NCBI GenBank assembly: GCA_902729315.2
Contig: LR746278.1
Location: forward strand, 4,101,501-4,165,500
Reading direction: 5' to 3'
From: Spirodela intermedia
Taxonomy: Eukaryota; Streptophyta; Magnoliopsida; Alismatales; Araceae
Length of the DNA stretch: 64,000 nucleotides
Position 1 is the first letter of the stretch. Each line of letters opens with the position of its first letter. Under the pieces are notes generated by a model that saw only the letters and a program-made list of their open reading frames with translations, was not told where the DNA came from and made no database searches. Positions 24,157-36,717 of the stretch are shown piece by piece. The translations under genes and the position numbers were made by a program.

Positions 24157-26226
24157 GTTGTGTTTAAGTGCACATTACTAATAATATTTATAACTAAGAT
24201 TTCGTAAAATATTAGTATAGATGTAAGTCTTAGGTCAAATACATGGAGACTGATTAATCAGTCGTGAAAATTAATTTAGTTTAAATTTAAAATTATTTTT
24301 AATATTCTATCAATATTTAATAGAAATAATAAAATAGAGGGATGAGGTGAGAAGAATAAAAGAAGTAGAGCAAAAAAAGGAAGGAAGAAAAGAGAGAGAA
24401 GAGAGAAAGCTCACAATTGATGGAGAGAGAGAAAAGTCTTATAGAGAGAGAGGGAGATTGATAAATCAAGAGAGAGATAGAAAGATCTCATGAGAAATAG
24501 AGAGAGAAGAAGAGGTCTCATGAGAGAGGGAAAGAGAGAAATAAGACGATAATAAAGAAAGAGAAAAATATGGTCAAACCATTTTTATGGTGACCATTAT
24601 TCTCGAATGAATGTGTGTTCGAAAATTCACACACATGACATTAGGTTAGTTGTGAATGTCTCCACATTATTTTAATAGTTCAATGATCATTAAGCAACCT
24701 TTAATCTCGTTGATTTTATGCTCGAAATAGAAAGATACACATTATTCATGAAACACTGAGAACATGAATATATTGAGATTTAATCACAAAAATCAATGAA
24801 GAATAAGTTGACACGATCTTAACTTGATACCAAATGAGTTTTAAAGGAGTCAAAAGAACAATAGAGATCATTCATCAAGTTTTGAATTAGTTGTACTCAT
24901 TTTAATCGAAGTATGTATGAAGTAGAAATAACTTGTTGTAAAATATAAATAAATGACATAAGTAGGTAAATAAATACTAAAAGTAAAAAATAAATCATTA
25001 CCCAAATTTAGTCTACCTCCTAGGCAACTAGAGACATTGGTGTGACATCTTGGTTTTGTTCGAACATGCTACACCACACCGAAAGTCACAGAAATATCAT
25101 CTAGAAGTGTTGCATTACTTGCTAGAGAGATCCACTGAAAGGAGGGGTTAATCATGCCTTCACCATCATATAAAGGGGAGAAGGGAAGAACTGACCACTT
25201 GTCAAAGGCCTTGAGTGTAGTCAGGGGAGGAAGGAACGAGCTCGTTAATCACTAGAGGCATTGATCGTGTGAAAGGAGGGAAGAATGGATTACTATATTC
25301 GCAACTAATGTTGGGATTTCAAAATAAGTAATAATATTTATTTTATCATAAAATAATTAATTATTATCTTTTGATCTCTAATAGTGATACATGCGAGAAC
25401 TTAAGTTCCTAGTATTGTGGCTCTTTGAGAGCTGTCAAATCAAATGTGCTTGTCATGTGGCATGTTGAGCAATGCAAGATTAACCTACAACAAACCGCTG
25501 TCAATCGGGAACTTAAGTCTTTGGTATCGTGACACCTCCTTAGCCATCGGAACATCATTTATGACCACATACATGTTGAGCGCCATCAAATTCATGAACC
25601 ATTGATAGTTTGCTTTACGCATCTGGTATCGTGGTGGATCACCCATTACAAGATCTAGCTCATTTGATAACGTGGCTCGCTAAACACTACTAGATGCGAT
25701 CCATACAGCTTCCTTGAAATACATGAGAAACTTTAGTCTCACATTAGAAATATTTTGACAACTATGTTAAATATAAATTAGAGTTATGTTATGTTAGGAA
25801 AGATCTCTTCTCCCAAAATAAAATAATGTCCAAGACCATCTTAGGAGAAGGTAAAAGGTGGTCCACCCTCGCACGCACAATTGTGTACAATGCTCCTTGC
25901 TCCATGATTGGTTGGTCATTGGGATGTGGCAGGGGATTGATACACTCGTGTGTAGAGCAAGTCCTCCTCAACTATTGAAACCCAACTTGTGGTCCCCTAG
26001 TCTAGGTCTACCCACTTGACCACGGCATCCCTTCGGGTCAACTACTGAGTGTCGACTTGCTAGCAGGTGGTGATATTTTTTTATTTTTATAAATAATAAA
26101 AAATTATTCTAAGTATTTTAACTTTAAATTTCTAAATTAACAATATATTCTTATATTTATTCTGAAAGTTAACAAAATAAAATAAAATAATATAACTAAT
26201 TAAAACACAAAAATATAATTTAACCA
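24157..26226 (+). repeat. Left arm of a 2-kb inverted repeat
   Basis: This arm matches the reverse complement of 29235-31251 through its whole length with many indels. Matching landmarks include ctaataatatttataact at the outer end, a purine-rich (GA)-type tract (24340-24590), atttttatggtga with attctcgaa (about 24590-24620), cacaccg/cggtgtg near 25075 and the inner end gatattttt...aaaacacaaaaat. It opens with TG and may be a solo LTR or a non-autonomous element; no coding frame is conserved. A block near 25820-26040 also resembles 54660-54860. Confidence 0.8.
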
Positions 26227-26624
26227 ATGCATAACTATACAATATGTAGTATGTAACTATCTTGGGAGGCATGATCGAGCACATGTCTATGGTACTTGCA
26301 GCCAAAATGCACCCTTGAGAAAATGAAGAGCAGCACTTGTTATTGTCTCATAGTACTGGCAACGTAGAGAGAATGTATTTCCTCAATGTCCTGCATCAAT
26401 CTTTTTGTCTAATGTACGAAAATTAAAGTCTACTTGAACTTTTCACAAGGGCAGCTATACTATAGCGTCATAAAATCTACATTACATAAATCATCTCATC
26501 ATGAGTTTGCCGGAGGATAGAGAAAGGAATAACAACATTAAAAAAGGAACGAAAAACACATGAACAATTTAACATATATGCCAAGAGATTAAATCAAGTT
26601 AATGACCTCAAATCTTTAAATTGA
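26227..26624. other. Loop sequence, nothing recognised
   Basis: This lies between the left arm and the host-gene relic. No feature was identified. Confidence 0.4.
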
Positions 26625-27218
26625 TTACACAGTTGTCAAATCTGCAGACTCAAGGATTTTGGTCAAAAGATTCAAAGCACTTTCAACAAGATTTTCTCTA
26701 TCTTCTGCCTTAGTGCCAACAGAAGCCTTCTGAAGGTATTCAACAACTAAGAAATACATGTAATTAGGCTACCCGTTGAAGTAGCCTGGGCATCCATCGG
26801 AGAGTTTTCCATTAGTTTATTCTATATGCCTCTGCCATCTGGACCAATGTGGTGCTGCAACCAGAAAGAAAACAATGAAGAATGCACAGATATGTTTAAG
26901 AACATCAACTGCCTTGTTGATTACAATTCCACACCAACAACAACAAATCTAAAAAATGAGAATGAAAATCAAGGCAACAAATAAAATGACAACAATACAT
27001 TATATAATCTCGTTTTCCTCTTTTGGGTTGAAGTATGCAACACTATCTAAGCTTTCTGAAACATAAAGACATGAAACATGATTCATCTAAAGCTATCCAT
27101 AGCAGCCCACAAATGAAGTAATATTGATGCATTGTGCGAGATACAAAAATAAAATTACCTCCATTAGACTAGAAATAAGCCTCACTAGGATCTGGTTGCC
27201 TTCCTCATAACAGGCTAG
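26625..27218 (-). pseudogene. Two-exon relic of an unidentified host gene (C-terminal end)
   Basis: On the minus strand, 27159-27218 reads LACYEEGNQILVRLISSLME between a CATCAG acceptor and a GAG|GTAATT donor. After 304 bases, a TTGCAG acceptor opens 26625-26854, which ends in EYLQKASVGTKAEDRENLVE, ALNLLTKILESADLTTV and a stop. The second exon carries two in-frame stops and needs a frame change, so it is broken. The conserved intron shows that this arose from genomic DNA rather than a spliced mRNA. The text looks like the C-terminus of a helical protein, but I could not name the family. Confidence 0.45.
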
Positions 27219-27960
27219 CTGATGGAGTGTTTAATTGAACTACTTTTTGTTCAAAAAAGCAGTTGGAGGAGGTCCCAAGAAAAGGCTAGCTGGAGGAGCT
27301 CCACTTGGTATGCCATCCCCACCCACCTTCTACTCTGCTTCTCAGTATGTCAACTACGTTGAATAAATGTTTCATTTTAGGACTGGTTCGAATAAATCAT
27401 ACCAAAGATCCCAATATTAAACCCAGATATAGCTGATTGATGCTCAAAGGTTGGGAGACTCAATTCTTAGGTTTTCTTTTTTTTTTCAAAAAGAGCTTGA
27501 TATATTTCACGAGAGGGAGAGAGAGAGGGAGAGAGAGTAATATTATTACAAAGACTCATATTTAGCTGTCAAAGAAAGGCATTTGTACCCTAACAATATA
27601 CAGTGACGAGGGTAGAAAACAATCTGAGAGAGAGTTCTAGGGAACAAGATGTTTTTTTCCTTGAAGCTCATACAAGCATTAAGAGGACAGTGAGCAGGCA
27701 TGGGAAATGGTTTGAGGTTCTGTAAGGGCAGAAACAGCTAGGTAATGATGATTATTTGTTTTACATGTTTTTTACCCATGCCCACAACAATCTGAGTACG
27801 TCAGAAATCCAATGGTGACAAGTCAGGACCCTCGGTAGCCATTGCATTGAAATGACTTGTTCAAAAATAACCAATGCATTACAAAGACAAAAAGGCATCC
27901 TCTTTAAAGCAAATGTACCAAAAAAACATATAATTGTGGTATTTTCTTAATCATCTAAAG
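27219..27960. other. Mixed AT-rich sequence with a GA tract
   Basis: Contains a GA-rich simple repeat (about 27512-27538) after a poly(T) run. The phrase aggctagctg is duplicated near 27212 and 27282. At 27265-27345 there is weak similarity to the tail of the CAF1 fragments (gagctcc...tatgccatc...ccacc), too short to call a copy. Confidence 0.4.
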
Positions 27961-27969
27961 AAATAAAAT

Positions 27970-29164
27970 TTTGATTAAAACCTAACTATCCATCTAAGAA
28001 ATAAATATGTTTTTGAAAACCTAACTATCCATCTAAGAAATAAATATTTTTTTGAAAACCTAACTATCCATCTAAGAAATAAATATGTTTTTGACCTACT
28101 AACATTTCTAAAACTTGATCCACAAATGGTAAAAAAAATTATCATTTTTAGTTTCTAGATTAAATTTCCGATAATCAATGCAAACTCACCAACTAGTGGT
28201 TAATTTTGTTTGAAATTTTCTCTTTTCTCATTTTTTATTACAGTCAATCTAGATTTTTTGGAACCACTTGGATAGTTATCATCCACTTGCTATTTGAAAG
28301 TGCATGGATAAAACCAGCATCAAGTCATTTCACAATTTCATTCTTCACTACATCCATAATATTTAGATTGAACCTTGTTTGAGGTTGTCTACTAGGTTTA
28401 GCTTCTTCTTCTAAATAGATATGATGTGTGCATATATGTTGATTTATTTCCTTCAAATCAAGTGATCTCCCAACCAATTGCTTTTTTATATTTTCTCAAA
28501 ATCCCACGAATATTTTTTTCCTTGATTGTCAAAAAAATTCTGTACACAAATCCACATGATTTATTTTATAATTACTGAATTTTCTACTCTTTTAAAAAAA
28601 TTAATTTCAACAATTTGATCATCACATTTGATTTTTTTCTATTCATGTTGAGACATCAATATTTATTTCAACAGTATTAAAAAATGGTCTACACAAAATG
28701 ATGGGTATTTCACTAAATATAGAACGTAAATTCATTTCTAAAACCACAAAATCAGTAGGAAATGAACATCATTTCATAGTTATAACTACATCTTCTAACA
28801 TTTCTTTTGCATTTTTAATTTGTAGATTTACAAATTAAAGCATAATGGAATATGGTTTTAAATTAGAAACTTGAAAATATTCATAAACTAATATAAGCAA
28901 TAAATTAATACTAGCACCAAAATCTAATAATACATTCCTAAAAACATATCCGCCAATATTACAAGATATTAAAGGTGTGCCTACGTCCTTAAGCTTTTGT
29001 GGCATTTGATTCAGCAACATGGCCCTTGTATGAGTAGATAATTTTTCAGTTCTTGATGTTCTCTTTAGTGTGCAAAGTTCCTTCAAAATTTTTGCATACA
29101 TTAGAACATTCTCTACTGCTTGTAAAAGAACGACTTTAATATAAACATCTTGAAAAAAAATCAT
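27970..29164 (-). pseudogene. Athila/Tat-like gypsy protease and reverse transcriptase remnant
   Basis: The minus frame at 28835-29164 includes MPQKLKDVGTPLISCNIGGY and LLDFGASINLLLILVYEYF, matching the protease region of Athila/Tat-lineage gypsy elements (PxKxxDPGSPTISCxIG...LxDxGASVNLLP). Reverse transcriptase follows as MDVVKNEIVK, LDAGFIHALSNSKWM and QVVPKN (28280-28390), then PFVDQVLEMLVGQ (about 28095-28135) and YFLDG. Stops interrupt it. The copy ends at a triplicated 39-base unit, and the rest of the polymerase is missing. Confidence 0.75.
27981..28094. repeat. 39-base tandem repeat, about 2.9 copies, in the RT remnant
   Basis: Units begin at 27981, 28020 and 28059 with cctaactatccatctaagaa. 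They are nearly identical. The unit length is a multiple of three and covers the YFLDG coding block of the reverse transcriptase remnant. Confidence 0.9.
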
Positions 29165-29234
29165 AAATTTTGATTGACTTCAGATTTCTTTTCTACTTTG
29201 ATTTCAGCACATCTAGAAAAGGGACTATTAAAGT

Positions 29235-31251
29235 TAGATTTTTATGTTTTAACTAGTTTTGTTATTTTATTTTTGTGCATTAACTTGCATAATAAATATA
29301 GTAATTTATTGTTAAGTTTAAAAGTCTGAAGTTAAGGGACTTAGTGCAATTTTTAATTCTTAAAATATAAAGAGAAAATAAAAATATCGTTGCCCACTAG
29401 CAAGTCAGCACTCAACAATTAACCTAGAGGAGCATTGTGCTCAAGTGGGTGGACCCAGACCCGAGGGAGCCACAAGCTAGGCTCGAGTGGTGAAGGATTC
29501 ACTTCACACACATGCATCACTCCCTACCACATCCTGGGGGCCAACTGGTCGTGGAGCAAGGAGTGTTGTACACACATGTGAGCATGAGGGTGGACCACTA
29601 ATTACCTTTTTACAAGATAATCTTAGGCATTATTTTATTTGAGAGAAGGGATCTCTACACTAAGAATGTAGCTTTGATATATGTTCAGCTCAATCACTAA
29701 AAAACTTCTAATGTGAGACTAAATGTTCTCATTTGTTTCAGCGTAGTGGTTTGGAGTTCCTGCGGTGAGCAAACCACCATGATACCCGAAGCGTAAAGTA
29801 ATTCATTAGCAATTCACAAATCCTACATCGCTTAGCACGCACGTGACCAAAAAAGATGATTTGATGACCAGTGAAGTGCTAGGGTACCAAAAACTTAAAT
29901 TTTCAATTGATAGCAATTTGTGGCAGGTTAATCTTGCATCACTTAACATGCTATATGACCAAGTACACCTAATCCAGGAACAACTAAAGCATCACAATAT
30001 TGAAAACTTAAGTTTTTGCACGTATCACCATTAGAGATATAAAGACAATCATTGATTATTATGTAATAAAATACACATTATCGATTATCTTTATAAACTT
30101 AATGGCAGGTCATAAAGACGATATTCATTCTTTCCTCCTTTTGTGTGATCAACACCTTTAGCAATTGGCAAGCTTGTTCCTTCCTCCTCCGACTACACTC
30201 AATGTCTTCAGCAAGTAATCACCTCTTCCTTCTCTCTCTAGATGACGGTCACAATGTGGTCAACCCCTCTTTTAGTGAATCTCTCTAGCAAATGACATAG
30301 CACTTCTCAATGATACTTCTTGACTACGGTGTGGTATGACACATCTAGATGAAACCAAGTTGTTACATCATTGTCTTCAATTGCCAAGGAGGTAGACTAA
30401 ACTTGGCCAATAATTTTTTTTCTATTTTTAATATTTATTTAAATTTTTTTAAAAAAATTATATTTTACGGTAAGTTATTTATGTTTCATATATCTTTAGA
30501 TTAAAATGAGTAGAATTGATTCAAATCTTGATGAATGATCTTTGCTCTTTTTTCAAATCTTCGAAAATTCATCTAAAATCAAGCTAAGATTGTGTCTAAC
30601 TTATTTTCTATTGATTTTTGAAGTCAAATCTCAAAGTATTTATGTTCCCAATGTTTCATGAATAACAAGTATTTTTCTATTTTTGAATATGAAATCAATG
30701 AGATTAAAGGCTAACTACTGAGTATTGAATTGTTAAAATAAGGTGGAGACATTCATAACTGACTTTATGTCATACATGTCAATTCTCAAGCACACATTCG
30801 TTCGAGAATCATAGTCACCATAAAAATGGGTTGACCATGTTTCTCTCTATCTTTATTATCTTATTTCTCTTTCTCTCTCATGAGACCTCTTCTTCTCTCT
30901 TCATCTCTCATGAGATCTGTTTCTCTCTCTCTCTCTCTCTTTTCCTCCTTCCATTCTCTTCTTCCCTCTCTCTCTTTTTCTCTCGAGACCTTTCTTTCTC
31001 TATCTCACATGAGATTTCTCTCTTTCTCTCTTTCTTTTGTCTTCTCTCCCTTCTCCACTTCCATTTTTTTCTTCTCCTCACCTCACCCTTTTATTTTATT
31101 CTTTTTGTTAAGTATTTGTAAAATATTAAACTAAATTAATTTTTCATGACACATTAATCAATCTCGCTGTGTTTGACTTGAGACATATTTATATTAATAT
31201 CTTATTAATTTTGAGTTATAAATATTATTAAATAATAAGCATTTAAATACA
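29235..31251 (-). repeat. Right arm of the 2-kb inverted repeat
   Basis: Reverse-complement partner of 24157-26226. It separates the gag remnant (31270-32900) from the protease (29164 downward) of the same minus-strand Athila-like element, so it looks inserted there. It contains a long TC-rich tract (30840-31110) that pairs with the GA-rich tract of the left arm. Open frames in that tract are low-complexity. Confidence 0.8.
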
Positions 31252-31269
31252 ATGAGAGATTGATTAATG

Positions 31270-32900
31270 TAAGTCTCCTTAAATTGTTGTGGTTGCTCTT
31301 ATTCTTCATCTTCCACCATTGTTGGCTCTTTTTTTTCTTGTGCTCCTTCCATCTCTTCACATATTTCATTCCTTTTTTCTGCACCCTCTTTCTCTTCACA
31401 TGAATTCTTGAGAATTTTTCCACTTCTCAATGGGATGACCACCCATATTTGTTCATTTTGAGGCACTTTATACTTATTTTTTCAGCTTGGTTCTCCTTGT
31501 TAAAAAAAATTGTTGACTTATTTCTCTTTTAAAAAATTTGTTGAAATTTGCAGCTATCTTTTGCTCCATTTGCATCATACTTTTTGAAATTGTTGTTGCT
31601 GTTGCTCAAATTTGTGTTGCATCTCCTGTTGAAAACTCATTTGACTTCACATCATTTGACTCATGATTTATTGCAACATGTTCATAGAAGTATTAATTGT
31701 GAACATGGAACATTAGATTAATAAATTGGAGGAACTTGCATATATCTAAATTCATTTTCAGTATGTTTATTTTGACAAAATTGAGATTTCAAAGCTTTTG
31801 GATTTGGAATATTATTTTTATTTCTCCAATTACGATTGTGTTCAGTGGCAAAAGAATTAAATTTAAAATATCCATATGTATCTTGAACTTTAGTTATATT
31901 TGATTGTTCAGGTTGTTCAACATGTGGACAATTTTCTTCATTATGTCTCATATCTCCACATATTGAGCAACCTAAATATGGCATAGCAAAAGACTTCAAA
32001 TTCTTTTTAATCATAAAAATATCAAACTTTTCATATAAAGATTTCATCTCATTCATTTACAGTTTAATCTCTTTCAAATCAGATTTCAATTCTATATCCT
32101 CAAAATTTCTTATATCAATTATTTATCACCTTCTAGATGATCTTCTATTATAATTAGATGCAAAGGTATGATTCATCAGATTTTCACTAAAGTTTTCTAA
32201 AAATTCTATGCATGATCTTCAGTTATATTTAAAAATAATCCTCCACATGCTCCATCTACCATTTTCTTAAAAGGCTGTCGTAAAATATTTTAATTATTTG
32301 ACTTTTAGGAATATCATGATGTGGACATTTTCTTATCAAATCTTTCATCTCATAAGCTTCTCCTGAATTTTGTGAAAATCGTAAAATTACCTTTCTCATG
32401 CTTTTGGTTTTTCCTCTAGGATAAAATCTGTTAAAAAAATCTTGGAATAATATATTCCATGTTCTATTGTTTCCATCTAATGTAGAAAACTAATAACTAG
32501 CTTTATCCTTCAGAGAAAATGGAAATAAAGTTAGTCTCATAAAACTATCCACTTCCTTAATGGCAACGTAAATTCTTTGAAGTTCCTTGAGATGAGCATA
32601 AGGATCTTTATATTGAAGGCCATAAAAATAGGTATCATTTCAAAGACACAAGGTTTTATTTTCCTAGAGCAGCAAGGGTTTGTAATACATCTTCACATGG
32701 ATATACAATGAAATTATCCTATAATACTCTTATGTGGTTCAATAGCATTTTGAGGATTCATATTTTTTCAATTTTCTGCTACAAGACTTATTCTTTCAAA
32801 TTTCAGAAAATTCTAACCTTAGGCTTAATGATCTCATACCTAACATGCACAACAAAAGATATAGCAAACAATAAAACTAAAAAAATAATAAAAACTGAAA
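31270..32900 (-). pseudogene. Athila-like gypsy gag remnant
   Basis: The minus frame reads IPFQDFFNRFYPRGKTKSMR, then LRFSQNSGEAYEMKDLIRKC and PHHDIP (about 32290-32440), the plant retrotransposon gag domain. MVDGACGGLFLN follows near 32250. At 31718-32056, CSICGDMRHNEENCPH is a zinc-knuckle-like motif (CxxCx4HxxxxC). Stops interrupt the frame. Gag would form the particle and bind the element RNA. Confidence 0.75.
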
Positions 32901-32993
32901 AGAAATAAATAAATACAACTATCACATTTTTTATAAATATCAATTTTTTTATCAATCACATGCATTATAAATAACACTAATTTTTAAAAATCT

Positions 32994-33011
32994 TTCCCAA
33001 CAATGGCACCA
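32994..33011 (-). other. Primer-binding site of the Athila-like element
   Basis: The minus strand reads TGGTGCCATTGTTGGGAA next to the LTR end, resembling TGGCGCCGTTGCCGGGGA, the site typical of Athila/Tat elements (often assigned to tRNA-Asp). The differences are transitions. This fixes the orientation of the adjoining LTR and gag. Confidence 0.65.
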
Positions 33012-34408
33012 AAAAAATTTTTAATATTCTCTTACACTATTAAGAAAATTCAAGAAATTTTAATTTTATAAATATTAGAAAATAAGCTAATTTAGAAATA
33101 TTTAAGTTTGTAGAGATTTTCTAGGTCAAACACAAGAAAGATAAAAAACTTATTTAGTTATATTTATAACTTCCAATTGATAGATTAATTTTTAAGAAAT
33201 TTTAATTTTAAAAATTAATATAATTAATTTAAAATATTAAATTAGGGATTATGAGGTCAACAAATGTCAGTCTGCAAAAAGCACTCCAAAATTTGAGTTG
33301 CCAAAAATACATCAACTCTTATTTCTCTAAATCAAAGCCAAGATACTTTGATTAAACTTTGATTTCAAAAGAAAAATTATTCATAACATGATTTAGAGCT
33401 AGATCAAATTTTTTAAAGATTAAGAAAAATTAAAATCATGTAGTGAATCAAGTTATATAGAAGAATGGATGGACGACTGTCGATTGAATTTCCACTTGAA
33501 TTCGATTAATTTGTGTAGGTGCAGTGCATATAGTGGATTCCTACATAGTCTGTAGTTGACATTCCACGTTCTGTCTTTTCATCGGACTATGATCCGTAGA
33601 AGAGACCAGAAGGCAGACAAGTCATGAATGATGATCCCAACAATTGTTAGTTGTTGGAATCAATCAAAGGTTGTAGTTTGACTTTGAGTATGCCGTGGCA
33701 TCTAGAGAAGGACCCTCATAAGAAATTTTTCATTGTTTGTATTGGGTGAAGAATGGAACGAGTTCATGGCTGAAGTTTAGCTTCTATAGTAGTTGAATCA
33801 AAGAGAAAGATCCTCATAAGAAATTGAGAAGAAATCCATCATTTGTACTACATGAATGATTTGGGTGAATCTTACATTCGTTTCTGCTATAAGAGAGCAA
33901 ATTTTGTCGCTTTGAGCGATAGATTGATCGAAGATGCTCCATTCTTCCTCCCCTAATATTTTTTTTCATCTCCTTGTGTGTTAATTTCATTGATTTCATT
34001 AATTTCATCACATCATCCACCATACTTTTCACTTTTTTCTGTTACATCTGCTGTTGATGTGGAAAACCTAAAAAAATAAATTAGTCCCTTATTTTAATTT
34101 TTTTATTATTTATCGTAATAAGCTCAAAATAATTTAAAAAAATTATAAAAATTCATAAAAATTCAGAAAAAATGTAATTAAAAATAGAGGCATTTTTATA
34201 ATAATAAATCCATAGGTAAAACCTCTCAAAATATTTCATGGTCAATTTCAACATGTAATTTCTATAAATTAACAAAAACATCATATAAATAAGTTTAATA
34301 TAGTTTTCCTAGATTAAAATAGTTTTTAAATATTTGTGAAAAATGAAATAATAAATTATTAATTATTAAGAATTTTATATGTAATTAATGAGAATTATCT
34401 TCCTAATC
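33012..34408 (-). repeat. 5' LTR of the Athila-like element
   Basis: About 1.4 kb, followed on the minus strand by the primer-binding site and gag. It is matched in reverse complement by 36718-37955, with landmarks near 33130-33180, 33480-33760, 33900-34080 and 34200-34260. The outer boundary is approximate. Confidence 0.7.
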
Positions 34409-34969
34409 CTTAATTCCTTGTCACTTCTTTTTTCTTAGTCAAATTGGTAAATTTCCCAGCAGTTTCATCTTTAGCTTCTAATAAAAATGGATACGGAGGC
34501 CTTGAGGAAACATGCACTGATATGAACTCATCCTTTTCTACCAAAACTTGATGCCTTAGTCGGTCCCAAAAATCTGTATAATGATTCCTAGTGTTGACTA
34601 GTTGTCACCATATTCTTTGATATTTGAGCTTTCTTTGCCAACTCTAGTATAATGTAAGTGTTATTGTCAAAGTTTTCATCTAAATCAAAATTTGATACTC
34701 CTCTCACTCATTGAAATTTCTATAATTTTTTGATTGCTCTAATGCCTACATGTTGAAGTCATGTCATAGTTTCATCAAATTCTTGGATTCATACAAAACC
34801 AAATAGATGTTTGATTTGAAGAACTCATGAAAATAAGTAACATAAACATTACTTGTTCTTGAATCAATAAGAATAATGTAATTTTTAGTAACTAGTCTTA
34901 GTTTTTAGGCTATAGTGTGTTGATTTATTTTATGGTTACCATATCTTATTGCTTTTCCTTTCACCTTCA
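34409..34969. other. Retroelement-derived AT-rich sequence
   Basis: Lies between the LTR and the plus-strand RNase H remnant. No clear domain was read, though it probably belongs to the pol region of the same family. Confidence 0.35.
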
Positions 34970-35290
34970 GTTTAATTAAGAACTTACTAACTGAAGCACC
35001 TATTTTACAAACTCAAAATTGGTCTTTTTCCATTTGAAATCATGTGTGATGCATCTAATCAAGCTAATAGGGCTTTCTTAGGGCAAAGAATTGATAGAAA
35101 ACATGTGGTAATAGTATATGCAGGTAAAATAATTTATTGATCTCAATTAAATTATACAACCATAAAAAGAGAATTATTGATAGTAGTCTTTGTATTAGAA
35201 AGGTTTAAATATTATATTTTAGGATTTAAAATAGTTATTTATTCTGATCATGGTGCACTTAAATTTCTTCTTACTTCCATGATGTTTTTG
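34970..35290 (+). pseudogene. Gypsy RNase H remnant on the plus strand
   Basis: The plus frame reads LTEAPILQTQNW, FEIMCDASNQANRAFLGQRI, NYTTIKRELLIVVFVLERFK and VIYSDHGALKFLLT. This is the end of reverse transcriptase and the RNase H domain of Athila/Tat gypsy elements (PFEIMCDASD...AVGAVLGQR...NYATTEKELLAVVFA...YTDHAALKYL). Its orientation is opposite to the integrase remnant downstream. Confidence 0.75.
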
Positions 35291-35819
35291 CATCTTAATA
35301 TTTAGTATACAAATTTTCAACTTGTGTAAACTCGACAACTTTAGTTTCATGATCATTTTGTGTTCATTACAGGTAGTTGAACACTTTAGATCAAAATTTC
35401 TAATCAACCTTTGCCCAATTTCATCCAACATACTTCCTCTATAATATTTGGCTATTTAATGTAATAAAAAAATTATAAACATTAAAAATAATTAGATTTG
35501 GGTTTTCTTCAATTTAGTTTCCATCCATGATATGTAAAATTTCTTTCACCTATTTATGTTTGATATATTTACCTTCATCTATGGATACAACTTTTGATTT
35601 TCAAAAAACTAAAATCAATAATAATATAAATAAATAAATAAATAATCAAGAATGTCAATTTTTTCTCATTTTTCACTCTCCACCCCCTAGCTAAAATTAG
35701 CATTGTCCAATGATGTAAAGAAGTCTAAAAATGTTTGCATACATGCTTTCATTCTTGTTATAATAGCAAAATAGATTCTTTGACTCTTAATTTTTCATTC
35801 TCCAAATAAATATTTAATA
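35291..35819. other. AT-rich retroelement spacer
   Basis: Between oppositely oriented RNase H and integrase pieces. The rearrangement breakpoint should lie here, but I could not place it. Confidence 0.35.
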
Positions 35820-36420
35820 TTTGGCCATTTACCTTAAATTCTCTATCATCCATGGGATCTTTAAAGAGAACATCACCATTATTACAATATATGGATCTAT
35901 CTATTTAGACTTCAATTTTCTTGAAAATAATGTAAGCCTGGAATCATCTAGCCATACTTTTTGTTTGTTTCAAATTGTTTCTTTCAAATATATCTATCAT
36001 GAAATTCTTTAGTACGAGCTCTATAAATTTTACTATTTTGATATGCCTAATTTCTAAGCTCTTATAATTCTTCAATTTGTGGTAATCTATTTTTTTTCCC
36101 TTCTTCAAGTTCATGTTACTTGTTTTAATGCTTATAATGTTCTATGTTCTATCTCAAAGGTGTTTTAAAAATGGTTTGATAAGCCTACAAAGCATCATCT
36201 AACTTTTTGGATCAATTCTTCCTATCAAGTCTCACAATTTATTAAGATTCTTTATATTTCTCTATTTGTTACTTCAAATTGTCTGTTGGTTTGTGGATGG
36301 TAAGATGTTGCAATCCTATAGTTCACACCATTTCTTCTTAGTAAGTCTCCAAATTGATGATGTGTAAAATGAGTTCCTCCATAATCTAATAACTTTGGGA
36401 CAACTAAATCTAGAAAATAT
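35820..36420 (-). pseudogene. Gypsy integrase remnant on the minus strand
   Basis: The minus strand reads LLDYGGTHFTHHQFGDLLRR and YRIATSYHPQTNRQFEVTNR, the integrase core (DGGSHF...HRIATPYHPQTNGQVEVSNRE), with the core D changed to Y. A tail piece with LFSRKLKSK (about 35900) corresponds to the LFPGKLRSRWSGPF region. Several stops are present. Confidence 0.75.
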
Positions 36421-36717
36421 AGATTTTATAGTAATTTGGTCTAGATTTTGTAATGAGGAATTCTAAAATTCTAGAAGTAAGAAGAAGAGGGCTTAGATTC
36501 AAGAACTATGAAATGATAATATGAAGTGATCGGATCTTATTCATGGAAAGATAAAAACTCTTACATTTCTGATTATATGATAATTTTCAGCTGAGAATAT
36601 TGATTTTTTTTGGTAAAATGAATTTAGATCATAACATTAGAATGAAAATAGAGTTTATAGTCAATGAAATTACATGTTTATTTTCATTACTAAGAGACTA
36701 GCAATGAGGTGAGTCAA

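Noticed and set aside
27265-27345. A further CAF1 tail fragment
   Set aside because: Similarity to the 15.5 and 43.6 kb tails is short and of low complexity, so chance cannot be excluded.
27981-28094. CRISPR-like regularly spaced repeat
   Set aside because: The units are directly tandem without spacers and lie in a plant retroelement.
30831-31134. Phenylalanine/serine/leucine-rich frames that look like membrane proteins
   Set aside because: They are the translation of a TC-rich simple tract inside the right inverted-repeat arm.
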